64,000 nt of DNA from an uncultured Pelagibacteraceae bacterium (GCA_902609675.1 CACLST010000002.1:1-64000), one strand, 5' to 3'; numbered from the stretch's first letter, positions 27,362 through 36,841 are shown. Notes: generated by a model from the letters alone, not told the origin. Translations and numbers: made by a program.

Positions 27362-28408
27362 ATGAGCAATCAAGCAAAAATAACTTGTACTAATGTTTGG
27401 AAATTATTTGGCCCAGACGAAAAAAGAATTATTAAAGATTTAGATAAAAATTTATCAATAAAAGAAGTCCAAGAAAAAACTGGACATGTCGTTGCCGTTA
27501 AAGATGTAAGCTTTTCAATTGAGAAAGGTGAAACATTTGTTGTAATGGGTTTATCTGGAAGTGGAAAATCAACTTTAGTTAGATGTATTTCACGATTAAT
27601 TGAACCAACTTCTGGTACAGTTAAAATGGATGATGTTGATGTAACGAAAATGAATGGAAGAGACCTTTTAGATTTAAGAAGAAATAAAATGAGTATGGTT
27701 TTTCAACACTTTGGATTATTCCCACATAGAACAGTAGTTGAAAATATTGGTTATGGATTAGAGATTAGAGGTAACAAAAAAAATGATCGAATAGAAAAGT
27801 CAATGGAGGTTTTAAAAATGGTAGGCTTGGAAGGTTGGCACAATAATTATCCAAGAGAACTTTCTGGTGGTATGCAACAAAGAGTTGGACTAGCAAGGGC
27901 ACTTGCAGTTGATCCAGAAATCTTAATTTTTGATGAACCTTTTTCTGCACTTGACCCACTAATTAGAAGAGAAATGCAGGATGAATTGTTAAAAATTCAA
28001 GAAAAACTTCAAAAGACAATGGTTTTTATTACGCACGATTTCTTAGAAGCCATAAAGATGGGAGATCATATTGCTATTATGAAAGATGGAGAGGTTTCAC
28101 AAGTTGGTACTCCAGAGGAAATTGTTGCAAATCCTAAAGATCAATATGTAAAAGATTTCTGTGAAGATGTTCCAAAATATAAAGTATTAAGTGCAAGCAA
28201 GGTAATGAGAGAAGAATGTTGTGATGATACAAAAAAATTGTTTGAAGATGGATCTAATAATATTCCACATGACTCAAAAATTGAGACATTGATTGATAAA
28301 CTAGTTGATACAGATCAGAAATTTCCAGTTGTAGATACAGATACAGGAAAATTGATTGGTGAAATTGATAGAGCAATAGTTATGAAGTCAATGAAGTCTG
28401 CTAATTAA
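27362..28408 (+). CDS. proV: Quaternary-amine ABC transporter ATP-binding protein (second ProV-like)
   Basis: A 348-residue ATPase. Walker [10 protein letters not shown], signature LSGGMQQRV, Walker [13 protein letters not shown] and switch VFITHDFLE are present. The N-terminus [15 protein letters not shown] matches the ProV start seen at 21114-22139, and the two are clearly paralogous. The C-terminal 80 residues contain a CBS-like half ([24 protein letters not shown]). It is divergent from the fused permease with an 81-base gap. With two ATPases and a two-domain permease, an asymmetric transporter is possible. Its 3' end overlaps the convergent EamA gene by 8 bases. Confidence 0.88.
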   Translation: MSNQAKITCTNVWKLFGPDEKRIIKDLDKNLSIKEVQEKTGHVVAVKDVSFSIEKGETFVVMGLSGSGKSTLVRCISRLIEPTSGTVKMDDVDVTKMNGRDLLDLRRNKMSMVFQHFGLFPHRTVVENIGYGLEIRGNKKNDRIEKSMEVLKMVGLEGWHNNYPRELSGGMQQRVGLARALAVDPEILIFDEPFSALDPLIRREMQDELLKIQEKLQKTMVFITHDFLEAIKMGDHIAIMKDGEVSQVGTPEEIVANPKDQYVKDFCEDVPKYKVLSASKVMREECCDDTKKLFEDGSNNIPHDSKIETLIDKLVDTDQKFPVVDTDTGKLIGEIDRAIVMKSMKSAN

Positions 28409-29333
28409 TCTCTCTACTTACCTTAGTACTTTTTTGTTTAACCTTATCTCTCCAAATAATTATCATTCCTGCAAACACAATCACAAAAACTCCAGGAAAT
28501 AATTGTTCCCAAGGCGCCTCATTAAAAAACCACCAACCTAAAACAAAAGATGATGGGATACCAAAATATTCAAAAGATGCCATCTTGCTTGCAGAAATTA
28601 ATCTATAAGCATAAATAAAAAGTATTGCAGCAGTCCCTCCTAGTATTCCAGTCAATACCATTAACAGAAAGTCTTGAGTACTTTTAATATCTGTATGTCC
28701 AGTGGTTGCTAAAAATAATATTATTCCACCAATTACATTAAAGATTAAAGTATAAAGTTGTATTTTTGCCGTTGAGTGTCCATCTGGTATAAATTTTAAA
28801 ATTATAACTGTAAAAGCCCAAGCAATTGCAGTTAATATTGGAAATATTGAATAAAAACTAAATATGTCGCTTCCTGGCTGAACAATTAAAACAACTCCAA
28901 AAAATCCAATAAATATTGCTGACCATCTATAAATACCCACTTTATCATTTAAAAAAATTATTGATAAAATTACTATGAAAAATGGTGACGAAAATGTAAG
29001 AACCATTGCAGTTGCAAATTCAAGGTTAATTACTGAAATAAATATGAAGATATTCATAGACAAGAAAGCAAGTCCTCTTAAAAAGCTTAAAATTATAAAT
29101 TTGTTGTTTAAATTTTTGAAAATTGAGAAATACTCTCTTGTAAATAGAATTAGAACAAAAAGAGGAATAACACCTGCAATATTTCTAAAAACAGCTAGCT
29201 GAATTACCGAATACTCATCTCCTAAAAACTTAATTACAACCATATACATGTCTACGCATAGAATTGCTAAGAGCATTGTAACTATTGCCAGATAAGTATT
29301 TTTTAAATCTGTTTTTTCGGACGAAATATTCAT
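28401..29333 (-). CDS. EamA-domain (DMT superfamily) transporter
   Basis: A 310-residue protein with about ten hydrophobic segments in two EamA repeats. FSSPFFIVILSIIFLNDKVGIYRWSAIFIGFFGV is the usual end of repeat one, and FNEAPWEQLFPGVFVIVFAGM the end of repeat two. It is divergent from the iron alcohol dehydrogenase with 36 bases between starts. It resembles the frameshifted EamA gene at 10304-11252 in its RWSAI(F/T)(I/V)GF(F/I)G repeat end. Substrate unknown. Confidence 0.85.
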   Translation of the reverse strand: MNISSEKTDLKNTYLAIVTMLLAILCVDMYMVVIKFLGDEYSVIQLAVFRNIAGVIPLFVLILFTREYFSIFKNLNNKFIILSFLRGLAFLSMNIFIFISVINLEFATAMVLTFSSPFFIVILSIIFLNDKVGIYRWSAIFIGFFGVVLIVQPGSDIFSFYSIFPILTAIAWAFTVIILKFIPDGHSTAKIQLYTLIFNVIGGIILFLATTGHTDIKSTQDFLLMVLTGILGGTAAILFIYAYRLISASKMASFEYFGIPSSFVLGWWFFNEAPWEQLFPGVFVIVFAGMIIIWRDKVKQKSTKVSREIN

Positions 29334-29369
29334 TTATAATTTTTTAAAATTGTATACTTTATCTAGGAT

Positions 29370-30560
29370 ATGCAAAGTTTTAAACTTAATGAAACTGATA
29401 TTCTATCCAATCAAGATTGGACGTTTCCTACTAACATTGCTTATGGTCCTGGTAGATTAAAAGAAATAGGAAGTATATGTAATAATTTAGATATTAAAAA
29501 TCCATTAATAGTTACAGATAAAGGAAGCCCAAAATTACCATTTGTAATAAATTTACAAAGCTATCTAAATAGCTCAAATATAAAATCAGATTTATTTTTT
29601 GATATATCTCCAAATCCTCGAGAAGATGAAGTTTCAAATGGTGTTAGTAAATTTAATGATGGTAACCATGACGCTATAATTGCAATTGGCGGAGGTAGTG
29701 CTATGGATGGAGGAAAATTAATTTGCCTCACAGCAAACAATGACGTGCCACTTAGAGATTTTGAGTTTGAATTAACTCCTCCTATAATTAGTAAAGATAA
29801 TCCTTTTCCAAAAATCATAACCATTCCTACTACCGCAGGCACTGGTGCTGAAACAGAAATTTCAGCTATGGTTACTTATTTAAAAGAAGGCATGAAATTT
29901 TGTATGTGGCATCCAGATGTTAGACCTTCCTTAGCATTGTTAGATCCAGAACTAACTATTGGATTGCCAGCAAATTTAACGGCTTGGACTGGTGCAGATG
30001 CTTTAATCCATGGCATAGAAGGTTATTGTGTTCCTGGTTTTAATCCAATGTGTGATGGTGCTGCTTTAGAAGGTTTATCTTTAATATCAAAATCTTTAGT
30101 CACAGCTGTAGAAGATCCCAGCAATATAGTTGCAAGAGGTGGAATGCATGTCGGATCTTGTTTAGCAGGAATTTCTTTTTTAAAAGGTTTAGGATTAGTA
30201 CATGCTATAGCTCATATGGTTGGAGCTGAATATAATACTCATCACGGGCTAACCAATGCAATAATATTGCCTGTAGTTTTAAAATATAATCTTCCAGGCA
30301 TGGAAGAAAAAGTTAAAAGAATGTCAGAGGCTATGCAATTTAAAGATCATTCTGTAGATGCATTTATATCAAACATTGAAAACATTCTTGATAGAATTAA
30401 AATTCCAAAAAGTTTGAGCGAAATTGGAGTCCCCGAGGATTGTGTTGATAGAATTGCTGAAAAATCAATGAAAGATCAAGCCTATGGACAAAATCCTAAA
30501 AAAGCAACTTTAGAAGAAATAAAGGAAATGACTCTAGCATCTATAAAAAAAGCTCGGTAA
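29370..30560 (+). CDS. Iron-containing alcohol dehydrogenase
   Basis: A 396-residue group III Fe-ADH. The nucleotide site has GGGSAMDGGK near residue 105 and IPTTAGTGAE near 152. Metal ligands lie in ALIHGIEGY and in the HAIAHMVGAEYNTHHGLTNA segment, with the expected aspartate near residue 206. The family oxidises primary alcohols or reduces aldehydes and includes hydroxyacid-oxoacid transhydrogenases. It is the first gene of a plus-strand operon followed by amidase, EamA transporter and homocysteine methyltransferase-family protein, with a 12-base gap to the amidase. Substrate unknown. Confidence 0.9.
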   Translation: MQSFKLNETDILSNQDWTFPTNIAYGPGRLKEIGSICNNLDIKNPLIVTDKGSPKLPFVINLQSYLNSSNIKSDLFFDISPNPREDEVSNGVSKFNDGNHDAIIAIGGGSAMDGGKLICLTANNDVPLRDFEFELTPPIISKDNPFPKIITIPTTAGTGAETEISAMVTYLKEGMKFCMWHPDVRPSLALLDPELTIGLPANLTAWTGADALIHGIEGYCVPGFNPMCDGAALEGLSLISKSLVTAVEDPSNIVARGGMHVGSCLAGISFLKGLGLVHAIAHMVGAEYNTHHGLTNAIILPVVLKYNLPGMEEKVKRMSEAMQFKDHSVDAFISNIENILDRIKIPKSLSEIGVPEDCVDRIAEKSMKDQAYGQNPKKATLEEIKEMTLASIKKAR

Positions 30561-30572
30561 TAGTAAATTCTA

Positions 30573-31991
30573 ATGCTTGAAAATAGATCAGTAAAAGAAA
30601 TTATTTCTTTAATTAAAAAAAAAGAGATTTCAGTAAGAGAAGTTGTTAACTTTTACTTAGAAAGAATTAAAAAATATAACCCTTCTCTAAATGCCATTGT
30701 CTCAATTAAAGATGAAGAACAAATAATAAATGAGGCTAATGATAAAGATAAAAACTTTGATGAAAGTAAACCATTGTTTGGTCTTCCTTTGGCATCAAAA
30801 GATCTATTAGATGTAGTGGACTTTCCAACTACTTATGGTTTTCCAGGATATAAAGATTTTTTTCCAAACAAAAATTCCATTATTGTTGATCGTCAATTAG
30901 ATGCTGGAGGTATAATGATAGGTAAAACAAACACCGCAGAGTTAGGTGTAGGTGCACATACAGCAAATAGACTATTTGGAATTACACCAAATATTTATGG
31001 TAATACTCAATCTTCAGGAGGATCAAGTGGTGGAGCCGGTGTGGCTGTTGCGGCTGAGTTACTACCATTTGCAGATGGAACAGATATGATGGGTTCTTGC
31101 AGAACTCCTGCAGCCTATGCAAATGTTTATGGTTTTAGACCAACACCAGGACTTTTGCCTGACTATCGAACAAATGATAAAAAAAAAAATCTTCCAATTA
31201 TCTCAACTCCAGGATGTCTTGCAAGAACGCCAGATGATATGGCTATTCTTTTAGATGTAATAGCTGGAGAACACAAAGAGGATCCAATTTCTTTTAGTTT
31301 AACAAACTCATTTAAAGATACCAATATAAGTGATCAAGAATTTTCAAAAATAAAGATAGGATGGTTATCTGATATGAATGGTAATTATCAATATGATCCT
31401 GAGTTAGTTGAAATGTGTAATAAACAATTAGACAGTCTTGAAAAGAATAAAATTATAATTGAATACTTAAAACCAAAAATAGATGCTAATAAGTTGTGGA
31501 ATTGCTGGGGAACATTAAGAGCTAAAAGTATTTATGAAGATATTATTACTATGAACATCGAGGAAATTAATCAAATGACACCACAGGCGATATGGGAATA
31601 CAACAAAGGCATTAATCTCACAGAAGAAGATGTTAAATTAGCTCTTAATTCTAGAATTGAATTATCAAATGATGTAAATAGTTTATTCGGTAGTTTTGAT
31701 TTTTTAGCTCTACCATCTCAACAATCATTCCCTTTTGACAAAAATTTAAGACACCCAGAAAAAATCAATGATCAACTAATGGATACTTACCATAGATGGA
31801 TTGAAATCCATATATTTGCTAGTCTTTTTTACTTACCATCGATTTCATTACCAATTGGGTTTAATAAGGATGGATTTCCAATTGGTATACAAATTATAGC
31901 TAAACAAAAAGAAGATTTAAAAGTGATATCTTTTGCAAAAAAATATGAGGAAATTTTTAATTTTTCTAATCATAAACCAAAACTAAATTAA
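30573..31991 (+). CDS. Amidase (amidase signature family)
   Basis: A 472-residue amidase-signature enzyme. The catalytic triad is visible: the lysine in LASKDLLD (near residue 77), the cis-serine in QSSGGSSGG (near 150) and the nucleophilic serine in DMMGSCRTPAA (near 175). The family hydrolyses amides to acid plus ammonia or amine, and includes GatA, but GatA is normally with GatB/GatC, which are absent here. It overlaps the next gene's start by one base. In context it would release ammonium or amine from a small imported amide. Substrate unknown. Confidence 0.9.
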   Translation: MLENRSVKEIISLIKKKEISVREVVNFYLERIKKYNPSLNAIVSIKDEEQIINEANDKDKNFDESKPLFGLPLASKDLLDVVDFPTTYGFPGYKDFFPNKNSIIVDRQLDAGGIMIGKTNTAELGVGAHTANRLFGITPNIYGNTQSSGGSSGGAGVAVAAELLPFADGTDMMGSCRTPAAYANVYGFRPTPGLLPDYRTNDKKKNLPIISTPGCLARTPDDMAILLDVIAGEHKEDPISFSLTNSFKDTNISDQEFSKIKIGWLSDMNGNYQYDPELVEMCNKQLDSLEKNKIIIEYLKPKIDANKLWNCWGTLRAKSIYEDIITMNIEEINQMTPQAIWEYNKGINLTEEDVKLALNSRIELSNDVNSLFGSFDFLALPSQQSFPFDKNLRHPEKINDQLMDTYHRWIEIHIFASLFYLPSISLPIGFNKDGFPIGIQIIAKQKEDLKVISFAKKYEEIFNFSNHKPKLN

Positions 31992-32884
31992 TGGTCAGAC
32001 ACAAACATCATTTTAAAATAGCTTTTGCATTGGCCATAGCCGCCGGATCATGGGGGGTTTATTGGCTTCCTCAAAGAATTTTAGAGGATGGTGGACTTAC
32101 TGGAGGTTGGGGAACTATTTCTCAAATGATGATTGGTATTATATTGCTTACACCTTTCTCTTTATGGAGAAAATTTAAAGGTCGAACATCAGGATTAGAA
32201 ATTCCCTTTGTTGGTTTTTTAACTGGTAGTGGTTTTATATGTTACGCTTTAAGTTTTTTATTAACAGATGTTGTTCGAGCATTGATCATGTTTTACATGA
32301 TACCTATCTGGACAACAATATTTGAAATATATTTTTTAAAAAAAAGACCTGGTTTAGAAAGAGTTTTAACACTTAGTTTAGCGCTTGGAGGCTTGTGGGT
32401 TGTTTTCAGTCAATCTAATATTATACCATTACCACAAAATGCAGGAGATTTGTTGGCGCTGGTCGGTGGTGTACTTTTTGGAGCTGGCCTAGTACGTTTA
32501 GAAATTACAAAAACAGATGGTGTTTTTCCGGTAATATTTTCATTTTTTGTTTATGGAACAATATTTAATATTTTTGCTGGCTTTATTTTAAAAGATTATC
32601 TAGGGCCTATGCCACCTATTGAAGCTTTCACATCAATGTTTACTTTTTTAGTTCTTATTTCAGTATTTTATTTTATTCCAACAGGGGTAGTTATCATGTG
32701 GTCACCCTCAGTATTAGGAGCAGGTCTTTGTGCTATATTATATTTAAGCGAAGTAGTTGTTGGAGTTATTTCTGCTGGTATTTTAACAGACGAAACATTT
32801 GGTTGGCGAGAAGTTGTTGGAAGTACAATGATTGTATTAGGAGGAGTATTAGCCGTAGTGCTTGCACCAAAAGATGAAAAATAA
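31991..32884 (+). CDS. EamA-domain (DMT superfamily) transporter
   Basis: A 297-residue protein with about ten hydrophobic segments. SWGVYWLPQRILEDGGLTGGWG at the start is less common among EamA proteins and links it to a distinct subgroup. The ends of both repeats (LTLSLALGGLWVVFS and FGWREVVGSTMIVLGGVLAVV) are typical. It sits between the amidase (1-base overlap) and a methyltransferase-family gene that starts immediately after its stop. It could import the amide substrate or export the product. Substrate unknown. Confidence 0.85.
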   Translation: MVRHKHHFKIAFALAIAAGSWGVYWLPQRILEDGGLTGGWGTISQMMIGIILLTPFSLWRKFKGRTSGLEIPFVGFLTGSGFICYALSFLLTDVVRALIMFYMIPIWTTIFEIYFLKKRPGLERVLTLSLALGGLWVVFSQSNIIPLPQNAGDLLALVGGVLFGAGLVRLEITKTDGVFPVIFSFFVYGTIFNIFAGFILKDYLGPMPPIEAFTSMFTFLVLISVFYFIPTGVVIMWSPSVLGAGLCAILYLSEVVVGVISAGILTDETFGWREVVGSTMIVLGGVLAVVLAPKDEK

Positions 32885-33874
32885 ATGCTTTTTAAAGAAA
32901 AGTTAAAATCAAATTCAAAAATATTCTTAGATGGTGGAAACGGTTCTGAAATTGCAAAATTGGGAGGTGAAATGTCTCCTGCTTTTTCTGCCTTAGCCTC
33001 AATATTATCTCCAGAAATAGTAATTAAGGTTCATGAAAAGTTTATTGATGCTGGTTGTGATCTAATTACTGCAAATACTTTTAGTTCAACCAGACATAAT
33101 CTTGAAAGTATAAATCGTGGAGATGAAGTTAAAGAATTTATTATTCAATCATTAAAATTATCCAGACAAGCAATTCAAAATAAAGGTAAAGAAAGTAAAA
33201 TTGGAATTGCTGGAAGTTTATCAAATTTTTTTTCACTGAAGGAAAATGAATTTGTGCCAAATCCTAAGTACATACCTTCTTTTAAACAGGAGGAACAAAA
33301 TTATAAAGAAGCTGCAAAAATTCTGAAAGAGGAAGGGGTAGATATTTTAATTTTAGAAATGTTACTTGATATTGATCATTCAAAAATTCTATTGAATGCT
33401 GCCTTAGAAACCGACTTACCAGTTTGGGTTGGATTAAGTTCTTGTATAAGTAAATTTGATAATAGTGTAATAGGCAGAAATTTTAGCGCGGAAAAAGAAA
33501 CTTCGTTAATCTACGATGAAACCAAATATAAAGAGCAACCAAAATTTATTCCTGATGATAAAATTGTACTATTAAATGACATTGTAAAATCCCTTACAAA
33601 TATGGGTGGAGATGTTTATGGTATCATGCATACCTGGTTTGTAGATGCTTTTGAAGGATTGAATATAATTAAAAATAATTGGAATGGTCCGATGATGTTC
33701 TATCCTGAGATACATAAGTTTGATACAAAGTCCCATAAAGCTATTGTAACTTCTACAGAGGAAGAATTTGCTAATGAATGTGAAAAGTTAATTGACAACC
33801 AGATACAAATTATTGGCGGATGCTGTGGTGTTACAGACAAACATCTAAAAAAACTAATTGAGACCTATTCTTAA
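32885..33874 (+). CDS. Homocysteine S-methyltransferase-family protein
   Basis: A 329-residue TIM-barrel of the homocysteine methyltransferase (BHMT/MmuM) family. FLDGGNGSEI at the start, ITANTFSSTRHNL and the C-terminal zinc pair GGCCGV are family marks. The third zinc ligand is normally a cysteine in a GxNC motif, but the matching place here reads YGIMHTWF with histidine. Methyl transfer from betaine, methylmethionine or dimethylsulfonio compounds to homocysteine is the expected chemistry, if zinc is still bound. It is the last gene of the 29370-33874 operon and is convergent with the serine hydrolase one base later. Confidence 0.82.
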   Translation: MLFKEKLKSNSKIFLDGGNGSEIAKLGGEMSPAFSALASILSPEIVIKVHEKFIDAGCDLITANTFSSTRHNLESINRGDEVKEFIIQSLKLSRQAIQNKGKESKIGIAGSLSNFFSLKENEFVPNPKYIPSFKQEEQNYKEAAKILKEEGVDILILEMLLDIDHSKILLNAALETDLPVWVGLSSCISKFDNSVIGRNFSAEKETSLIYDETKYKEQPKFIPDDKIVLLNDIVKSLTNMGGDVYGIMHTWFVDAFEGLNIIKNNWNGPMMFYPEIHKFDTKSHKAIVTSTEEEFANECEKLIDNQIQIIGGCCGVTDKHLKKLIETYS

Positions 33875-33875
33875 T

Positions 33876-35039
33876 TTAATATTTTTTATTAACTAAATTT
33901 ATCAGCATATTGATCATATCAGTTTTATAACTTTCTTTTGTTGCTGATTTCGTTTCTAGAACAGAAAAAAAAGCGGCTACATTCCCAGTTTTAAAATTAG
34001 TTGCAAGAAACTGACCACCATACCCTGAGTGCCCAATCATGTTGCCTGAAACCATTGTAGAATTTGAATAATATAAATATTTGTCTTTTGATAAATTCAT
34101 ATATTTGGGTCCTACATTATTAATTGTTTTGTTTAAAAATGATGAAGATCCAACTTTTCTATTCCCAACACCCATACCTTTTCTTGCGAAAAGTAAACCC
34201 ATTCGCAAAAAGTCTCTTGTAATTAAGCAACCACCTCCAGACATCCAAGGCATACCATATCTATCTGAAGCAATATATAACCCATCTTCAAATCCTGCAG
34301 CCTCAACTGCAGATAAAACCCAATCTCTTAAATTTCTACCACTAACTTTTTCTATTATTAATCCTACTACATCAGTATTTGCAGATTTATAAAATGCTTG
34401 TTCAGAATTATTAATTAAACTTTTATTTTTAGATTTTTTAATTGTATTTAAATATTCTTCTTGGCTTAGATGATTTTTAAGATTTTTAGGTAGCCTCCAT
34501 CCTCCAACAGGTTCATGCATAAACGAAGATGAGTATGCCTTAGTATAATCTTCAGTATAAGAGTTTATAACATTCATGTTCAAAACATCTTGGATCTTTG
34601 CATTTGCATACCCACTTCCAATTTTTGGCAAATAGTGAGAAACTTTTTTATTAAGATCTATTAATTTGTTCGTAACCAATTCTCCAATAAATAGATTAAC
34701 GAACATTTTTGTAATGGACATAATTGTTTGAGGCTGGTTTTTTTTAAAATCTTTGGCATATTTTTCAAATAATATATTTTGACGGTTGCCAACAATTAAT
34801 GAACAAAAAGATTTATTTTTAGTCATCTTCTTTACTAGAGGAAGTTTTGCGATAGTTTTATTTGGATTAGAGTTTAATTTTAATATCAAATCAGATCTTA
34901 AAAAAATACTGTATCTATTGATTTTATGTAAATTTTTATAACCAAACCTCCTTGTTTTAGGAAGGTTCCATGAAGCTTTATTATCTTTAAGTGTAGTTAA
35001 TTCTGGGTTTCTAACAGAGATTAATTTTTTTTTCTTCAA
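33876..35039 (-). CDS. Serine hydrolase of the beta-lactamase (class C/EstB) family
   Basis: A 387-residue penicillin-binding fold hydrolase. The SxxK motif is SITK (in QTIMSITKMFV), the Tyr motif is YKSAN in place of YxN, and the third motif is HSGYGG. No clear signal peptide is seen at the N-terminus, which is basic (MKKKKLISV), so it may be cytoplasmic. Relatives act as esterases, D-aminopeptidases or 6-aminohexanoate-dimer hydrolases; real beta-lactamase activity is unlikely to be the role here. It overlaps the MsrA gene by 4 bases and ends the minus-strand operon from 40098. Confidence 0.82.
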   Translation of the reverse strand: MKKKKLISVRNPELTTLKDNKASWNLPKTRRFGYKNLHKINRYSIFLRSDLILKLNSNPNKTIAKLPLVKKMTKNKSFCSLIVGNRQNILFEKYAKDFKKNQPQTIMSITKMFVNLFIGELVTNKLIDLNKKVSHYLPKIGSGYANAKIQDVLNMNVINSYTEDYTKAYSSSFMHEPVGGWRLPKNLKNHLSQEEYLNTIKKSKNKSLINNSEQAFYKSANTDVVGLIIEKVSGRNLRDWVLSAVEAAGFEDGLYIASDRYGMPWMSGGGCLITRDFLRMGLLFARKGMGVGNRKVGSSSFLNKTINNVGPKYMNLSKDKYLYYSNSTMVSGNMIGHSGYGGQFLATNFKTGNVAAFFSVLETKSATKESYKTDMINMLINLVNKKY

Positions 35040-35488
35040 TATTTTAATGATTTTTTTTGTTCGTACTTTTGGTGATAAGCTTCAGCTTTGCAGTAATTTT
35101 TTTCTTTTGAAACTCTAGTTGAAACTTTTCCATCTAATTTACTGTTTACTTCGTTTAAAACTTTTTCTGCAATCTCTTTTTCTTCCTCTGTACTATAAAA
35201 TATTTCTGAACGGTATTGAATACCTACATACGTACCTTGTCGATTTACTTGGGTTGAGTCGTGTAATTCAAAAAATAAATTGACCATGTCCTCGTATGAC
35301 TTTTCTTTTTCATCATACTCAACTTTGACCACTTCTATATGTCCTGTATCTCCACCACAAACTGCCTTGTATGTAACATTTGGTTCATCTCCGCCACAGT
35401 AACCGCATTCTGTAGACACTATACCTTTGATGCCCTCATACTTTTTTTCGTCCCAAAAACAGCCAATACCGCCAATAAATGTTTTCAT
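35036..35488 (-). CDS. msrA: Peptide-methionine (S)-S-oxide reductase
   Basis: I place the start at 35488, giving 150 residues that begin MKTFIGGIGCFW. A longer open frame reaches 35560 but would overlap the upstream gene. The catalytic cysteine is C10 in GCFW. STECGYCGGDEPNVTY, TGHIEVVKV and STQVNRQGTYVGIQYRS are strong MsrA signatures. It reduces methionine S-sulfoxide in proteins or as free amino acid. The C-terminus is short, with an extra cysteine in KNYCKAEAYHQKY. It follows a homocysteine methyltransferase-family gene by 17 bases, which suggests a methionine or methyl-sulfur theme. Free sulfoxide substrates are possible. Confidence 0.88.
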   Translation of the reverse strand: MKTFIGGIGCFWDEKKYEGIKGIVSTECGYCGGDEPNVTYKAVCGGDTGHIEVVKVEYDEKEKSYEDMVNLFFELHDSTQVNRQGTYVGIQYRSEIFYSTEEEKEIAEKVLNEVNSKLDGKVSTRVSKEKNYCKAEAYHQKYEQKKSLKY

Positions 35489-35505
35489 AATATTTAATAT
35501 ATACT

Positions 35506-36420
35506 TTAGTTTTTTAAAATTGAAATTGCTTTTATTTCTTCTACACCGATCCCACAACATCCACCAATAATCTGGGCTCCATTTTTAATCCATGACCTCA
35601 CTTCATTTAAATATCCAGTTGGCGTCATATCATCTATAAATCTCCAGTGTGGTTTTTCATAATAACCTTTATTTGGATATGCTCCTACTATTCCATGGTA
35701 ATTCTTCTTCGCAGTTTCAATTGCTTTTCCTGTAATATTTATATCTGAATGAGCAACCAATATTGGACCACTGTGTAATTTTTTAAAATTATTTATGGAT
35801 GTCTCAAAGTTTTCATAGACATGTGTATCAGAGTCAATTGTATCATTATATCCAAGCATTATATTTTTTTGATCATCCATTACGCATGACACTGATAACC
35901 AAACTGGTATATTTACTTTCGTTGAACAATTTAACATAGTTTCAACTATGTCAGCTTGTGAGGACATAGCTTCTAAAATAATTAAGTCTACTCCTTCACC
36001 TGATAAAATTTTTAATTGTTCATCAAAGCCAGGTATCATTGCTTTAAGTCCGAGTTTATAAAAATTACCAAAAGTTGAAACGCTCCCAGCAAGCGCAACA
36101 TCTTTACTTGAATTTTTAATTGCTTCTTTTGCAACTTGAACACTTTTTTTATTAAATTTCTCTATTGAGTCTTCATAACCATACTGTCTCATTGATATAG
36201 GCGTAGTACTATACGTATTAGTTGTTATTACATCCGCACCCGCACTTATATAATCTTCATGAATTTTTCTTACTAATTCTGGATGATCTACTGAGCATTT
36301 TCCACACCACATTTTTTCATCCATTTTAGCGCCATTCTTTTCTAATTCAGCGCCCATCCCACCATCTAAAATAATAGTTTTTTTATTTTCTAATTTTTTA
36401 TGAATTGATGAGTAGGACAT
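35506..36420 (-). CDS. Homocysteine S-methyltransferase-family protein (second copy)
   Basis: I place the start at 36420 (MSYSSIHKKL), giving 304 residues. A longer frame to 36516 exists but would overlap the VOC gene. ILDGGMGAELEKNG, TTNTYSTTPISMRQYG and the zinc pair GGCCGI are family marks. As in the copy at 32885-33874, the expected GxNC zinc cysteine is replaced: the matching region reads ILVAHSDI. Expected chemistry is methyl transfer to homocysteine or a related thiol. It lies in a minus-strand operon with MsrA, a VOC protein and an aldehyde dehydrogenase. The donor is unknown. Confidence 0.82.
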   Translation of the reverse strand: MSYSSIHKKLENKKTIILDGGMGAELEKNGAKMDEKMWCGKCSVDHPELVRKIHEDYISAGADVITTNTYSTTPISMRQYGYEDSIEKFNKKSVQVAKEAIKNSSKDVALAGSVSTFGNFYKLGLKAMIPGFDEQLKILSGEGVDLIILEAMSSQADIVETMLNCSTKVNIPVWLSVSCVMDDQKNIMLGYNDTIDSDTHVYENFETSINNFKKLHSGPILVAHSDINITGKAIETAKKNYHGIVGAYPNKGYYEKPHWRFIDDMTPTGYLNEVRSWIKNGAQIIGGCCGIGVEEIKAISILKN

Positions 36421-36424
36421 AGTA

Positions 36425-36811
36425 TTATACTTTGCTATTTGTGAAGGTACATATTTTATTTCCATCAAGATCACGAACGTAAGAATAATAAACTCCTGAT
36501 CCTTCTGGTCGTTCACCCCCTGATCCTTCGCTAGTACCTCCTGCTTTTAGTCCTATTTCGTGAAATTTGTCAACAATAACTCTCGAAGATGTTATAAATG
36601 ATATTTGTGTTCCATTTCCAAAAGTTGCTTCTTTTTTATTAAACGGTTTTGTAATGTAAAACTCTATTTCGTTTGTATCTTTCTTTCCATATGCTGCATA
36701 ATCGTTTTCAACAGTTTCGTTTCTTGTTAGCCCAATAACTTTCAAAACTTCATCATAAAACTTAATGGCTGTGTCTAAATTATTTGTTCCCACCATTACA
36801 TAACCAATCAT
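36425..36811 (-). CDS. VOC-family (glyoxalase/bleomycin-resistance fold) protein
   Basis: A 128-residue single-unit VOC protein. It starts IGYVMVGTNNLDTAIKFYDEVL, the classic VOC opening, and ends with YYSYVRDLDGNKICTFT carrying a possible C-terminal metal ligand. Members act as lactoylglutathione lyases, dioxygenases, epimerases or binding proteins. It lies 30 bases after the aldehyde dehydrogenase stop and 4 bases before the methyltransferase-family start. No specific function can be assigned. Confidence 0.82.
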   Translation of the reverse strand: MIGYVMVGTNNLDTAIKFYDEVLKVIGLTRNETVENDYAAYGKKDTNEIEFYITKPFNKKEATFGNGTQISFITSSRVIVDKFHEIGLKAGGTSEGSGGERPEGSGVYYSYVRDLDGNKICTFTNSKV

Positions 36812-36841
36812 CTCAACCTCAATTATTTTGAATATAATTTT

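Noticed and set aside
33876..35039. Beta-lactamase conferring antibiotic resistance
   Set aside because: The SxxK fold is shared by esterases and peptidases. There is no clear signal peptide, the Tyr motif is YKS, and the operon context is metabolic.
35488..35560. Longer N-terminus of MsrA
   Set aside because: The added 24 residues have no family match and would overlap the upstream methyltransferase-family gene; the ATG at 35488 places the catalytic GCFW at the normal position.
36420..36516. Longer N-terminus of the second homocysteine methyltransferase-family gene
   Set aside because: The extension overlaps the VOC gene in another frame and adds 32 residues not seen at the family's N-terminus.
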